Shown: positions 46,390 through 55,866 of the stretch, piece by piece
How the letters are laid out: each line of letters opens with the position of its first letter
Position numbering within the stretch: position 1 is the first letter of the stretch
Assembly (NCBI RefSeq): GCF_011927625.1
Contig: NZ_JAATIZ010000004.1
Coordinates: 286,015 to 350,014, forward strand
Length of the DNA stretch: 64,000 bases
From: Paenalcaligenes hominis
GTDB taxonomy: Bacteria; Pseudomonadota; Gammaproteobacteria; Burkholderiales; Burkholderiaceae_B
Direction: 5' to 3'
Made by a program: the position numbers and the translations under genes
The notes under the pieces: model-generated
What the model saw: the letters and a program-made list of their open reading frames with translations, nothing else
The model's database searches: none
What the model was told of the DNA's origin: nothing

Positions 46390-47388
46390 CTAGAGCCATT
46401 GCATTTTCTTAAAGCGGTAATACAAGCCGCTACACACCAGGGCCATCACCCCAATCACCATCGGATACCCAAAGCTCCAATCCAGCTCGGGCATCAATGT
46501 AAAGTTCATCCCATAAATACCGGCTAGGGCTGTAGGTATGGCTAAAATAGCTGCCCAAGCGGCCAGTTTGCGGCTAATGTCGTTTTGCTGCAGCTGAATA
46601 ATCATCATGCCCCCTTCAAACGCAAAAGCAGTGGTGTCGCGTAGCACCCCTATTAGCTCTGATAGACGGGCAATACGGTCGGCGACCTCGGCAAAATAGG
46701 CTTGGCTAGATGCGCCTACGTAACTTAAAGCAGGCTGTCGACTAAAACGACGTGACAGTTCGGCTAACGGCCCAATGCTGCTTTGAATGCGTAATAAAGT
46801 GCGTCGTAAATGGTAGGCTTTTTCGATATCTTTATGGTGAAAACGCCCCCCAAAAAATTGGGCTTCTACTTTTTCTACTTGATACTCTAGCGTTAGCAAC
46901 TGACTGGCATAGCTATCTGTAATGCTGTTTAACAGTTCTGCCACGACATAATCAGCACCCCGTAAAAGCAAATCGGGCTTGGCCTCGAGTTCAGCGCGAC
47001 TTTCAGTATCAGTCATAGCAGTATGGCGCCAAATGCTAATTAGGTAGCCCGCCCCAAAAATAATCTGCGTTTCACCAAAACGTAACACCCCATGATCCAC
47101 TTTATAAGTAATGGCAACCACAAGACTGACCGCATCGTACTCAACCACTTTAGGGCGTCGGTGTTTGACCACTACCTCATCCAGTACTCGCGATTGGGAA
47201 CCGATAAAGTGCGGTAAAATTTCCAGTAGTTCGTCGTCAGTAGGATGAATTAAACTTAACCACACGATACTATTAGCTTGCACTGGGTGTGCTAAGCCAT
47301 CTAGGTCTAGCGTTTGAGGGGGTTGCCCTGCAGCATAGCGTTTTGCTATGTGCGCTGAAGACACTCGACTAGATGAATTGGTTGTCAT
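46390..47388 (-). CDS. CorA-family divalent cation transporter (ZntB-like)
   Basis: A 332-residue protein with a soluble N-terminal domain and two C-terminal helices, the first ending in the pore motif GMN at 293-295 (IYGMNF). The following loop MPELDW differs from the MPEL of MgtE-like paralogues only in flank. CorA members carry Mg2+, Co2+ or Zn2+. The ATG at 47388 is preferred over a longer frame that would overlap the divergent HIT gene. The ribosome site is weak. Confidence 0.85.
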   Translation of the reverse strand: MTTNSSSRVSSAHIAKRYAAGQPPQTLDLDGLAHPVQANSIVWLSLIHPTDDELLEILPHFIGSQSRVLDEVVVKHRRPKVVEYDAVSLVVAITYKVDHGVLRFGETQIIFGAGYLISIWRHTAMTDTESRAELEAKPDLLLRGADYVVAELLNSITDSYASQLLTLEYQVEKVEAQFFGGRFHHKDIEKAYHLRRTLLRIQSSIGPLAELSRRFSRQPALSYVGASSQAYFAEVADRIARLSELIGVLRDTTAFAFEGGMMIIQLQQNDISRKLAAWAAILAIPTALAGIYGMNFTLMPELDWSFGYPMVIGVMALVCSGLYYRFKKMQWL

Positions 47389-47413
47389 TGTTATCTCTAA
47401 AGGGTAGTAATTT

Positions 47414-47818
47414 ATGTTCGAACTCCACCCCACTCTGCAAGCAGACACATTTTTTTTAGGGCAGCTCGAGCTATGCGACGTATTGCTCAATAATAATAGC
47501 AGTTATTTATGGGTGATTTTAGTCCCACGCCGTGCAGAAGTTCGTGAAATCTACGAGCTTAACCCGACGGATCAACAACAACTCATGATGGAATGCAGCC
47601 ACGTCAGCGAGAAACTGGCTCGCTACAGCACAGCCAATAAGATGAACCTCGCCGCGTTTGGCAATCAAGTTCCTCAACTTCATCTTCATATTATTGCGCG
47701 TCACCACGTGGATCCCGCTTGGCCGCAGCCTGCTTGGTTAAATCTAGCCACCCAGCCTTATGAACGGCAAAAAGCGCAAGACCTATTGCAGGACTTGCGC
47801 CAATTATTGGGCGTGTAA
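47414..47818 (+). CDS. HIT-domain nucleotide hydrolase-like protein
   Basis: A 134-residue histidine-triad family protein. The motif region QLHLHIIARHH places H90 and H92, but the third triad position is isoleucine, so the canonical HxHxH is incomplete, as in some HIT-like subfamilies. VPRRAEVREIYEL in the first half is a family feature. Its start lies only 25 bases from that of the divergent CorA gene. Confidence 0.83.
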   Translation: MFELHPTLQADTFFLGQLELCDVLLNNNSSYLWVILVPRRAEVREIYELNPTDQQQLMMECSHVSEKLARYSTANKMNLAAFGNQVPQLHLHIIARHHVDPAWPQPAWLNLATQPYERQKAQDLLQDLRQLLGV

Positions 47819-47825
47819 CATTCGC

Positions 47826-48545
47826 CTAAGCGGCTAAAAACTCTTTTACAAACGGTGAGGCCGGAAAGGCGAACAGTTTTGCCGGGGTATCCATTTGTTC
47901 AACATGGCCTTTGTTCATCACCACAATACGGTCAGCGACCTCTACGGCCTCGTCCTGGTCATGCGTAACAAATACACTGGTAATTTTTAGCTCGTGGTGT
48001 AATTCGCGTAGCCATTGACGTAGCTCTTTACGTACTTTCGCATCCAACGCCCCAAAAGGCTCGTCAAGCAGTAACACCTTGGGTTTGATGGCTAAGGCTC
48101 GAGCTAAAGCTATCCGTTGACGCTGACCACCCGATAGTTGGGCAGGGTATCGGTCAGCCAAGGCGCTTAGCTGCACAAGCTCGAGCAGCTCGGTCACCGT
48201 TTTTTTAATGGCCTGTTTATTGGGGCGTTCTGCTCGGGGCAAAACCCGTAAACCAAAAGAAATATTATCCGCTACTGTCATTGAGGGAAATAAGGCGTAG
48301 TTCTGGAATACAAAGCCAATGCCTCGTTCTCTTACCGGAGTGTGAGTGGCCTGGGCGCCGTCTAAAAAGACTTGTCCCTCATCGGCGGACTCTAACCCAG
48401 CAATAATACGCAGCAATGTGGTCTTGCCACACCCTGATGGGCCTAACAATGCCACGAGTTCTCCGGAAGCAATGTCTAAAGAAATACGGCTTAGAGCTTG
48501 GTAGTCATCGAAGCGACGCGAAATATGCTGAACAGTAATGGACAT
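47826..48545 (-). CDS. Sulfate-type ABC importer ATPase, short form
   Basis: A 239-residue ATPase with Walker [11 protein letters not shown]-loop FQNYALFP, signature LSGGQRQR, Walker [13 protein letters not shown] and [12 protein letters not shown]. It matches CysA best, but CysA is about 350 residues. This protein stops right after the nucleotide-binding domain and lacks the C-terminal TOBE/regulatory domain. It is divergent from sbp-cysT-cysW rather than at their 3' end. It most likely energises that permease. Confidence 0.82.
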   Translation of the reverse strand: MSITVQHISRRFDDYQALSRISLDIASGELVALLGPSGCGKTTLLRIIAGLESADEGQVFLDGAQATHTPVRERGIGFVFQNYALFPSMTVADNISFGLRVLPRAERPNKQAIKKTVTELLELVQLSALADRYPAQLSGGQRQRIALARALAIKPKVLLLDEPFGALDAKVRKELRQWLRELHHELKITSVFVTHDQDEAVEVADRIVVMNKGHVEQMDTPAKLFAFPASPFVKEFLAA

Positions 48546-48728
48546 GGCAATCGATAAAAAAGAGGGAATGACTCAATGTTATCGCATAAGCGAAAGCATC
48601 TTTATATCTTAATAGAATATAGAAATAGATCAATTAAGAATAAGCAAACAGTAAAACTATCGTTTACCGATATATAGGGGCTGAGGAAAAATAGACACAT
48701 TCACTCTTACTCTATCGGGCCTAGTCTA

Positions 48729-49724
48729 ATGAAAAAAACCCTCGTCTCTATTAGTTTGTTTAGTGCCGCTGCACTGACTCCTTTTACGGTGACAGCCAAT
48801 AACGACAAATTACTGAACGCGTCTTATGATATTGCACGCGAGTTATTTGCTGAATACAACCCCTTGTTTGAGCAACACTGGCAGCAAGAGCATCAACAGC
48901 CGCTTTCTGTAGAGCAATCGCATGCGGGAACCTCACGCCAAGCTCAAGCCATTTTGCAAGGCTTAAAAGCCGATGTAGTAACCTTTAACCAAGTGCCAGA
49001 CATTGACGTATTAGCCGCACGAGGCTTTGTCAATAAAAACTGGCAGGAACAATTCCCTAACAATGCCTCGCCTTACTACAGCACCATTGCTTTTTTAGTA
49101 CGCAAAGGCAACCCAAAAAATATTAAAAGCTGGGAAGATTTAGTACGCGATGACGTGAAAGTGGTGTTCCCTAACCCCAAAACCTCAGGGAATGCTCGTT
49201 ACAGCTACTTAGGGGCGTGGCTCTTTGCCAACGAGCAATTTAAAGGCGACGAAGCTCAGACCAAAGACTTTGTTAAAAAATTGCTTCATAACGTAGAAAG
49301 TTTTCCTACGGGTGGCCGTGGCGCCACCGTTGCGTTTGCTAATAATAACCAAGGTGATGCTTTGTTAACTTTCGAGTCCGAAGTCATCAATATTGCTAAC
49401 AGCGATGAGTTCAAAGACCATGAGTTCGAGGTTATCGTACCGCCTGTTAGCGTACTGGCCGAATTTCCGGTTGCCGTCGTAGAACGCGTAACGGAACGTC
49501 AAAAAAGCACAGCCCAAGCCAAAGCCTACTTAGATTATCTCTATGCTACGCCAGCTCAAGAGTTACTAAGCCGCTATAACTATCGGGTTCATGATGACAG
49601 CGTAAAAACCGATTTAGCGCCAGTTCGTTTAATTAATCCAAATGAAGTACTAGGGTCATGGAGCGATATTCAAAGCCAACACTTTGGTAGCGATGGCATC
49701 TTAGATCAGCTTTTAGCTCAATAA
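48729..49724 (+). CDS. sbp: Sulfate-binding protein
   Basis: A 331-residue periplasmic receptor. The signal peptide ends TVTA, then LLNASYDIARELF, SHAGTSRQAQAILQG and FPNPKTSGNARYSYLGAW, all standard Sbp/CysP features. It leads the cysT-cysW genes and lies 183 bases from the divergent ATPase gene. The ribosome site is unclear. Confidence 0.92.
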   Translation: MKKTLVSISLFSAAALTPFTVTANNDKLLNASYDIARELFAEYNPLFEQHWQQEHQQPLSVEQSHAGTSRQAQAILQGLKADVVTFNQVPDIDVLAARGFVNKNWQEQFPNNASPYYSTIAFLVRKGNPKNIKSWEDLVRDDVKVVFPNPKTSGNARYSYLGAWLFANEQFKGDEAQTKDFVKKLLHNVESFPTGGRGATVAFANNNQGDALLTFESEVINIANSDEFKDHEFEVIVPPVSVLAEFPVAVVERVTERQKSTAQAKAYLDYLYATPAQELLSRYNYRVHDDSVKTDLAPVRLINPNEVLGSWSDIQSQHFGSDGILDQLLAQ

Positions 49725-49741
49725 CTTTTTTGTCTCTGATT

Positions 49742-50590
49742 ATGTCCAGCACCACATTTAACTGGCGTTTTATAGAGCAAAAAACCGTGCTCCCAGGCTT
49801 TGGTTTAAGCCTGGGAGTCAGTGTGCTTTATATTAGCCTCGTTATTTTATTGCCCTTGTCTGCTTTGTTTGTGTATGTCAGCGATATGAGTGCAGCTCAA
49901 TACTGGGCAGCCGTGACGCACCCTCGTGTCTTAGCCAGTTATCGCACCACACTTAGCGCCGCTTTTTGGTCAACTGTTTTAGTAAGCCTAATGGGTTTAT
50001 TGCTTGCTTGGGTATTAAGCCGCTACGAGTTTTTTGGGCGCCGTTTTATTGATGGTTTAATTGATTTGCCGTTTGCTTTGCCTACTGCTGTGGCTGGGTT
50101 GACGCTGGCTACCTTATTTGCTCCAAATGGCTGGGTGGGTCAATTACTTGCCCCATTGGGCATAAAAATAGCGTTTAGCTGGTATGGCATTGTGTTGGCC
50201 ATGAGCTTCACTAGCCTGCCCTTTATTGTTCGATCTGTGCAGCCTCTGATCGAAAACTTAGATCAATCCCTAGAAGAAGCTGCAGATACGTTGGGTGCAA
50301 CGGCTTGGCAACGCTTTCATTTAGTCGTTGTCCCTATTTTATTACCTGGGTTAATTACAGGCGCCTCCCAAGCGTTCATTCGCTGTCTAGGCGAGTTTGG
50401 CGCCGTAATTTTTATTGCAGGCAACTCGCCCTATCAAACCGAAGTGTCCTCTTTAATGATCTTTGTACGTTTAGCGGAATACGACTATGCCTCTGCTGCG
50501 GCAATTGCTTCGGTCGTGCTAGCGGCTTCGCTACTTTTGCTGTTCGGTTTACAGCTTATGCAAAACCGTATTTTTAATAAAAAACACTAA
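49742..50590 (+). CDS. cysT: Sulfate ABC permease CysT
   Basis: A 282-residue inner-membrane permease with LPGFGLSLGVSVLYIS at the N-terminus and LPFALPTAVAGLTLA and the EAA loop EEAADTLGATAWQRFHLVVV. I take the ATG at 49742; a TTG at 49730 is possible, and neither has a clear ribosome site. Confidence 0.9.
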   Translation: MSSTTFNWRFIEQKTVLPGFGLSLGVSVLYISLVILLPLSALFVYVSDMSAAQYWAAVTHPRVLASYRTTLSAAFWSTVLVSLMGLLLAWVLSRYEFFGRRFIDGLIDLPFALPTAVAGLTLATLFAPNGWVGQLLAPLGIKIAFSWYGIVLAMSFTSLPFIVRSVQPLIENLDQSLEEAADTLGATAWQRFHLVVVPILLPGLITGASQAFIRCLGEFGAVIFIAGNSPYQTEVSSLMIFVRLAEYDYASAAAIASVVLAASLLLLFGLQLMQNRIFNKKH

Positions 50591-50594
50591 GCTC

Positions 50595-51410
50595 ATGAAA
50601 ACAAACTTAACAGCTACCCAACGTGGCCTGATCACCTTAGCGGTCAGTTTGGTTTTTATTTTATTGGTTTTGCCTTTACTGCTTATTTTTAGCCAAGCTT
50701 TCAGTCAAGGGCTCAGCGGTTTTTGGCAAGCGCTCACTCACTCTGACATGCAGCATGCTATTCGCTTGACGCTGTTGGTTGCTGTCATGACAGTACCTAT
50801 TAATTTAGTCTTTGGAGTGCTGCTTGCTTGGTGTGTCACTCACTACCAATTTAAAGGGCGTCAATTACTCATGACCCTTATCGATATCCCGTATGCAACC
50901 TCACCTGTTGTCGCTGGGTTATGTTATTTGGTGGTGTACGGCGCTGAAAGCTATTTTGGTCAATGGCTCGCTGATCACGATATTCAGCTTATGTTTGCCT
51001 GGCCTGGTTTGGTCATGGTGACGATGTTTGTGACTAGCCCATTTATTGCTCGACTTTTAATCCCTTTGATGCAAGAGCAAGGCTCAGATCAAGAGCAAGC
51101 TGCTTTGACGCTGGGCGCCACCGGCTGGCAAATCTTCTACTATGTCACCCTACCTAAAATCAAATGGGGTCTGCTGTATGGGGTGGTGTTATGTAATGCG
51201 CGCGCTATTGGCGAGTTTGGGGCAGTCTCGGTGGTCTCGGGTGCGATACGCGGGCAAACATTAACCTTGGCTTTGTTAGTTGAACAGCTTAGCGATGACC
51301 ATAAAGTTGTTGGTGCGTTTAGTGCCGCTTTATTATTAGCTAGTATGGCACTAATCACCATTGCGGTAAAAAGCGTGCTGGAAAAAAACCAACCCGCTTT
51401 AAACCGCTAG
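50595..51410 (+). CDS. cysW: Sulfate ABC permease CysW
   Basis: A 271-residue permease partner of CysT with IDIPYATSPVVAGLCYLVVYG, VFVTSPF-like MFVTSPFIARLL, EQAALTLGATGWQIFYYVTL and RAIGEFGAVSVVSG. It ends four bases before the convergent MipA gene, with no hairpin between them. Confidence 0.92.
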   Translation: MKTNLTATQRGLITLAVSLVFILLVLPLLLIFSQAFSQGLSGFWQALTHSDMQHAIRLTLLVAVMTVPINLVFGVLLAWCVTHYQFKGRQLLMTLIDIPYATSPVVAGLCYLVVYGAESYFGQWLADHDIQLMFAWPGLVMVTMFVTSPFIARLLIPLMQEQGSDQEQAALTLGATGWQIFYYVTLPKIKWGLLYGVVLCNARAIGEFGAVSVVSGAIRGQTLTLALLVEQLSDDHKVVGAFSAALLLASMALITIAVKSVLEKNQPALNR

Positions 51411-51413
51411 TGC

Positions 51414-52187
51414 TTAAAAGGAATAGCCCACACCTACTGAGCCATACACACTGGTTTTCTGCTCGGTTAATGGGCTATTACGGGCATCGCCAGTCAGGTT
51501 TTTTAAACCTAAGGCGGTGTTTAGGCTGAAGCTGTCACTAAGGCGATACGTATATAAACCATAAATAGTCACCGATTTTAAGCCCCCTGAGGCATTGTGC
51601 GTGTGCAATTGCCCTTGGCTAGCTGCGGCCTCGTGGGGTTTAACGCCAAAATGCGTTTGCATGGCATCGGTATTCATAAACGCAAGATTACCACCAATAC
51701 GCAAGCCGCTTAACCCTCCTTGCCAGATAGGGTATGAGGCGGCTAGCTGTACCCCTAAGCCATAGTCTTTCTTAAGGGCATGATAGAGCGTCACATCCAG
51801 ATTGAGATCACCTATTTGATGCTGACTAAACACCCCTACATTGCCGTAGTTTTTGATTCTGTCGGTACCCGTCAATCGATGCGCATCACTGGCTTTACGC
51901 CCCCATTGGTATCCTGCAAATACGCCTACCTTCCAATCATCGGTCAGTTTGCTTTGCAAACCTACTGCGGGCATTTCCGCTTTGGGAGTAATAAAAAAGA
52001 TTTCGTTTTGATGACTAAGAACAGGATAAAGGCGCGAGGTATAGTGCTTAGACCCTTCGTACTTAGGCATAATCCCTGTGCCCAGCCCAAGGGTATTTTG
52101 CGCTTGGCTCGCAAGCCCCCATACCCCTAAGGCCATACCTAAAACCAAACGATGTTTAACTCGTACCAGCGTATTGAGCGGTTGCAT
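51414..52187 (-). CDS. MipA/OmpV family outer-membrane protein
   Basis: A 257-residue outer-membrane beta-barrel. The signal peptide ends SQAQ, followed by the family motif LGLGTGIMPKYEGSKHY, and the protein finishes on a phenylalanine (VGVGYSF) as expected for BAM-assembled barrels. The family includes MltA-interacting scaffolds and pore-like proteins; the specific role is unknown. Confidence 0.88.
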   Translation of the reverse strand: MQPLNTLVRVKHRLVLGMALGVWGLASQAQNTLGLGTGIMPKYEGSKHYTSRLYPVLSHQNEIFFITPKAEMPAVGLQSKLTDDWKVGVFAGYQWGRKASDAHRLTGTDRIKNYGNVGVFSQHQIGDLNLDVTLYHALKKDYGLGVQLAASYPIWQGGLSGLRIGGNLAFMNTDAMQTHFGVKPHEAAASQGQLHTHNASGGLKSVTIYGLYTYRLSDSFSLNTALGLKNLTGDARNSPLTEQKTSVYGSVGVGYSF

Positions 52188-52349
52188 TCCCGTTTCCCTT
52201 AATACTGACTAAGCCCTATTAGGCTTAATCTAAATACAAAACTAAAAACATCTTATTTAAACATAACTAGTATGAGGACAACAGTCTATATAAGACATAA
52301 TGAATGCTAGGCAACTCTGCGCGGGCAGTTTACCAAAATGCACATCAAG

Positions 52350-52378
52350 CCTCGTCGTTTAGGGCGGGAGGATGTCAA
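52350..52378. repeat. Solo IS200/IS605-type end (scar)
   Basis: A 29-base block from CCTCGTCGTTTAGGGCG to GGATGTCAA closely matches the ends of the decayed IS at 41771-42473: its first part resembles the left end and its last part the right end (GGAGGATGTCAA). No transposase remains. Its last bases supply the TGA stop of the siderophore-interacting protein gene (52377-52375). Confidence 0.65.
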
Positions 52379-53184
52379 TGCGTCAAGGTTTCATGAAAGC
52401 CTGCAGCGCCACAACGCCAATAACTGGACGCCTTTATTTGTTTGTTGCTTAGGCCATGCGTTTGCACTAAGCTTTCGCGAACGTGCTTTACTACCGCTGA
52501 TTCGGCTGCGGCCCAGGCGTAGCCTTGACCCGCAGGCAGTTCTAATGCATCAATGGCTTCCGTTAACCGCTGGCCTTGATCCGAGTGCGCTACAACTTGG
52601 ACTCGAGCAAGGGGGTGAAAAGGTAAATGGTGTGCTAACTCAGGGTCGGTCAATGCCAACACCACGATTGGCACCACCTGCTTTGGCAGTTCAGCTAGAC
52701 GCCGTGATATAGCAGGAAAGGCGGTCTCATCCCCGATAAGCAAATGCCAATCGAAGTCCTTAGGTATCACCATTGAACCTCGAGGCCCTGCTAAAGTTAG
52801 GGTATCGCCCACCTTAGCTTGTCGCGCCCAGCTGCCAGCAGGTCCATCATCATGCAATACAAAATCCACTTCCAACAGCCCTTTTTCAGCATCATAATGG
52901 CGCGGTGTGTAATCACGAGCTAATGGTTTTTCGCTGCCCTCTGGAAAGCCAACCCCCGTTTCGGTCGTATAAGGAATAACTGGGGTTTTCGCTGCAGAAG
53001 CCGCAAAAAAGATTTTAACGTGGTCATCAAACCCCATTGAAACAAAGCCATCCAGGTCAGGCCCAGCAAGACCCATACGGACATAATTAGGACATAATGA
53101 TTCAATAGTGACGACGGTAAGGGTACGCACCACAATAGGATGACGTACACGTTCCACTGTAAAGGCAGATGCAGGGGCGCTCAT
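52375..53184 (-). CDS. Siderophore-interacting protein (ViuB/SIP family ferric reductase)
   Basis: A 269-residue flavin-dependent cytoplasmic reductase that releases iron from imported ferric siderophores. It shows the FAD region RDYTPRHYDAEKGLLEVDFV and the NAD(P) part HLLIGDETAFPAISRRL, and ends in SSYWRCGAAGFHE, the usual SIP finish. The stop codon lies in an IS-end scar. A strong Fur box is 60 bases upstream, so iron repression is likely. No siderophore uptake genes adjoin it. Confidence 0.88.
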   Translation of the reverse strand: MSAPASAFTVERVRHPIVVRTLTVVTIESLCPNYVRMGLAGPDLDGFVSMGFDDHVKIFFAASAAKTPVIPYTTETGVGFPEGSEKPLARDYTPRHYDAEKGLLEVDFVLHDDGPAGSWARQAKVGDTLTLAGPRGSMVIPKDFDWHLLIGDETAFPAISRRLAELPKQVVPIVVLALTDPELAHHLPFHPLARVQVVAHSDQGQRLTEAIDALELPAGQGYAWAAAESAVVKHVRESLVQTHGLSNKQIKASSYWRCGAAGFHETLTH

Positions 53185-53243
53185 AATTTCTCTCTGTATA
53201 TATAGCTTGATAGGACCTCAATGTATCAAGCCCGCCTGCAAAT

Positions 53244-53262
53244 AGCAATGGTTCTCATTTGC
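53244..53262 (-). promoter_or_regulatory. Fur box upstream of the siderophore-interacting protein gene
   Basis: On the minus strand GCAAATGAGAACCATTGCT matches the 19-base Fur consensus at 12 positions, including the central ATGA-AA-CATT core. It lies 60 bases before the start at 53184, where a repressor would block transcription. Confidence 0.7.
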
Positions 53263-53292
53263 AATACACTGTTGCTGCCTAGGCAATTGTGT

Positions 53293-54021
53293 TTAGTTTA
53301 GGGCAATGTCTCGGCGGTAGATGAGAAATCGGCCCGAGTACGGTTGGGGTGTGTCTTCCAGACTATACGTGTAGGGGCGCTGAATTTTTTTATCTCGTAC
53401 CAAGCTGAATCCATACGCCGCCATGGCTCGACTAAATTGATTCCTATAGCCGCGGTTTGGATCCATCACCCACACTTCCGAAGTCAGAGCCGCCACCTGA
53501 TGAATAAAGTCAGCGACCTGTTTAGGGCTGCTGGGATCATACAATAAATCACTGCCCATCACTAAATCATAACGCTCTGAAACGAGCGCTGCCCCTGTGT
53601 CTTGAAGACTGACTTCCTGTTCTAAGCCCCACTGACCATGCCGGTAATTAATCTCGGGGAGAAAGTTTTTAACCACATTTTTATTTAAAAAATGCTGAGC
53701 TAATGGATGCCTATCGCTGGCTGTGACATTCGCGCCTAAACGATGCGCCATCAAACTCGCTAACCCTAACCCACAACCTATTTCTAATATTTTTTGATTA
53801 GGCTGGACCGGACGCTGCACAATTTTTTTAGCCAGTTGTAAACCAGACGGCCATAACATGCCGAATAATGGCCATGAGGCGGAACAAATTCCCAAGCGCT
53901 TGGCAGCCCCTTTTGGGTCATAGTATTGTTGGCGGTCTAATAAAGTATAGATTTCTAAGGGCTTTTGACCCCGAATTTGAATAGTACGAAGCTGAGTTTG
54001 ATAAGGAGCAGATTTAGACAT
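53293..54021 (-). CDS. Class I SAM-dependent methyltransferase (METTL21/protein-Lys MTase-like)
   Basis: A 242-residue methyltransferase with motif I ILEIGCGLGLAS, an acidic post-I VTASDRHPLA and the VMGSDLLYD stretch, resembling the FAM86/METTL21 protein-lysine methyltransferase group; the substrate is unknown. The ATG at 54021 is favoured over a TTG 18 bases upstream. It is convergent with nothing and has its own leader. Confidence 0.8.
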   Translation of the reverse strand: MSKSAPYQTQLRTIQIRGQKPLEIYTLLDRQQYYDPKGAAKRLGICSASWPLFGMLWPSGLQLAKKIVQRPVQPNQKILEIGCGLGLASLMAHRLGANVTASDRHPLAQHFLNKNVVKNFLPEINYRHGQWGLEQEVSLQDTGAALVSERYDLVMGSDLLYDPSSPKQVADFIHQVAALTSEVWVMDPNRGYRNQFSRAMAAYGFSLVRDKKIQRPYTYSLEDTPQPYSGRFLIYRRDIALN

Positions 54022-54091
54022 GTAAATTCTATAAGTCAATGGGACTTCATATTAACACAATCTATCAGCCGCCAATTTTTATTAGTTTTTT

Positions 54092-54123
54092 ATAATAAAA
54101 AGCCCCGTTTAAGAACGGGGCTT
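54092..54123 (-). terminator. Terminator of the ALDH7-type gene
   Basis: AAGCCCCGTT (54100-54109) pairs with AACGGGGCTT (54114-54123) around a 4-base loop. On the minus strand the stem is followed by a T-rich tail. Confidence 0.88.
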
Positions 54124-54137
54124 GGAGCGAGTGGTTG

Positions 54138-55637
54138 TTAGCTACCAAATTGAATGCCCTGCGCGAGCGGTAATTCGGTAGAGTAGTTAATGGTGTTGGT
54201 AGCACGACGCATGTAGACTTTCCACGCATCGGAGCCCGATTCACGGCCGCCCCCCGTTTCTTTCTCTCCGCCAAATGCGCCACCAATTTCCGCCCCAGAG
54301 GTGCCGATATTGACGTTAGCAATGCCACAATCCGAGCCTGCTGCCGATAAAAAGCGCTCAGCCTCACGCAAATGGTTGGTAAATACTGCCGATGACAGAC
54401 CTTGCGGCACATCATTTTGCATGGCAATCGCCTCGTCAAAGTCCTGATAACGCATCACATACAAAATAGGTGCAAAAGTTTCGTGTTTAACCACCTCGGT
54501 CTGACTTGGCATTTCCACTAGAGCGGGTTTGACATACCACGCATCGGGGTAGCGGTCTTCTAAGCAGCGTTCCCCGCCAAACACGGTGCCCCCTTGCTTT
54601 TTAGCTTGCTCAAGTGTCTCTTGCATGGCGTCGAATGACGCTTTATCAATTAAAGGCCCCACAAGCGTAGACGCATCGAGTGGATTACCGACTTGAGCGC
54701 TTTGGTAGGCACGGCGTAGCTGCTCTAGTAGTTCATCGGCAACGCTTTCATGCACGATTAATCGACGGGTAGTAGTACAACGCTGCCCAGCGGTACCAAT
54801 CGCTCCAAACAAAATGCCCCGAGCCGCTAGGCTCAAATCTGCCGTCGGCGTCACAATAATCGCATTGTTCCCACCGAGCTCAAGCAAAGAGCGTCCGAAA
54901 CGTGCCGCCACACGCGGTCCGACTTCGCGGCCCATGCGCGTAGAGCCAGTCGCTGAGACCAAAGCAACACCCGAATGATCAACGAGGCGTTCCCCCACGT
55001 CGCGCTCGCCTACAAGCACTTGTGATAAATGCGTTGGCGCATCACCAAATCGAGCTAAGGCACGCTCAAATAAAGCCTGACAGGCCAAGGCGGTTAACGG
55101 AGTTTTCTCCGAGGGTTTCCAAATAACAGGGTTACCGCACACGATAGCTAACGCCGTATTCCATGACCATACCGCCACAGGAAAGTTAAATGCAGTGATC
55201 ACCCCGACTACGCCTAGGGGATGCCAGCTTTCCATCATGCGATGACCTGGTCGTTCTGATGCAATCGTTAAGCCATACAGTTGGCGCGATAAACCCACCG
55301 CAAAGTCGCAGATGTCGATCATCTCTTGCACTTCGCCTTGGCCTTCGGCAACGATCTTACCCGCCTCCATCGACACCAGTTGCCCTAACGCTTCTTTTTC
55401 TTTACGTAGCTCTTCGCCCAATAATCGGATGAGCTCACCGCGTCGTGGGGCTGGCACAGTACGCCATTCGTTAAATGCTTTTTGTGCTTTTTCTACGGCG
55501 GTATCGACGTCTTCGACGCTATGTGTTGCCAAGGCCGCTAACTGAGCACCGTCAATCGGAGAATGGACCTTCAACTGCTGTCCTGCATGGTGGTTCTGAT
55601 CCACACCCAAGCGTTTTAACAACTCTTCAATTTGCAT
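54138..55637 (-). CDS. amaB: ALDH7-type L-piperideine-6-carboxylate (aminoadipate semialdehyde) dehydrogenase
   Basis: A 499-residue aldehyde dehydrogenase of the antiquitin (ALDH7) group. The catalytic cysteine is C287 in GTAGQRCTTTRR, the base E253 in LLELGGNN and N151 in AFNFPVAVW. The late motifs IANVNIGTSGAEIGG and GGEKETGGGRESGSD are typical of this group. It oxidises L-aminoadipate semialdehyde, formed from piperideine-6-carboxylate, to 2-aminoadipate in lysine/pipecolate breakdown. The divergent FAD oxidoreductase and the ketimine reductase further along support this role. Confidence 0.88.
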   Translation of the reverse strand: MQIEELLKRLGVDQNHHAGQQLKVHSPIDGAQLAALATHSVEDVDTAVEKAQKAFNEWRTVPAPRRGELIRLLGEELRKEKEALGQLVSMEAGKIVAEGQGEVQEMIDICDFAVGLSRQLYGLTIASERPGHRMMESWHPLGVVGVITAFNFPVAVWSWNTALAIVCGNPVIWKPSEKTPLTALACQALFERALARFGDAPTHLSQVLVGERDVGERLVDHSGVALVSATGSTRMGREVGPRVAARFGRSLLELGGNNAIIVTPTADLSLAARGILFGAIGTAGQRCTTTRRLIVHESVADELLEQLRRAYQSAQVGNPLDASTLVGPLIDKASFDAMQETLEQAKKQGGTVFGGERCLEDRYPDAWYVKPALVEMPSQTEVVKHETFAPILYVMRYQDFDEAIAMQNDVPQGLSSAVFTNHLREAERFLSAAGSDCGIANVNIGTSGAEIGGAFGGEKETGGGRESGSDAWKVYMRRATNTINYSTELPLAQGIQFGS

Positions 55638-55866
55638 ATCGACTCCTTAGTGAGGTCACTACAGGCTAAATAAATTCCCATTTGGCTTTTCTATTACTAC
55701 GTTAATTTTCACTTTAAGGTTAACACCTTTCTTTTAGGAAATTTATTGCCCAAGGGAAAACACCAAGCGCTTTTATTTTGAATTATGAAAATAATGTAAA
55801 TAAGCCAATGCCTGCTTTATGGCATGGGTCACCTTAATTTACTTCGCACTCAGGAGTCTGCGTCTC

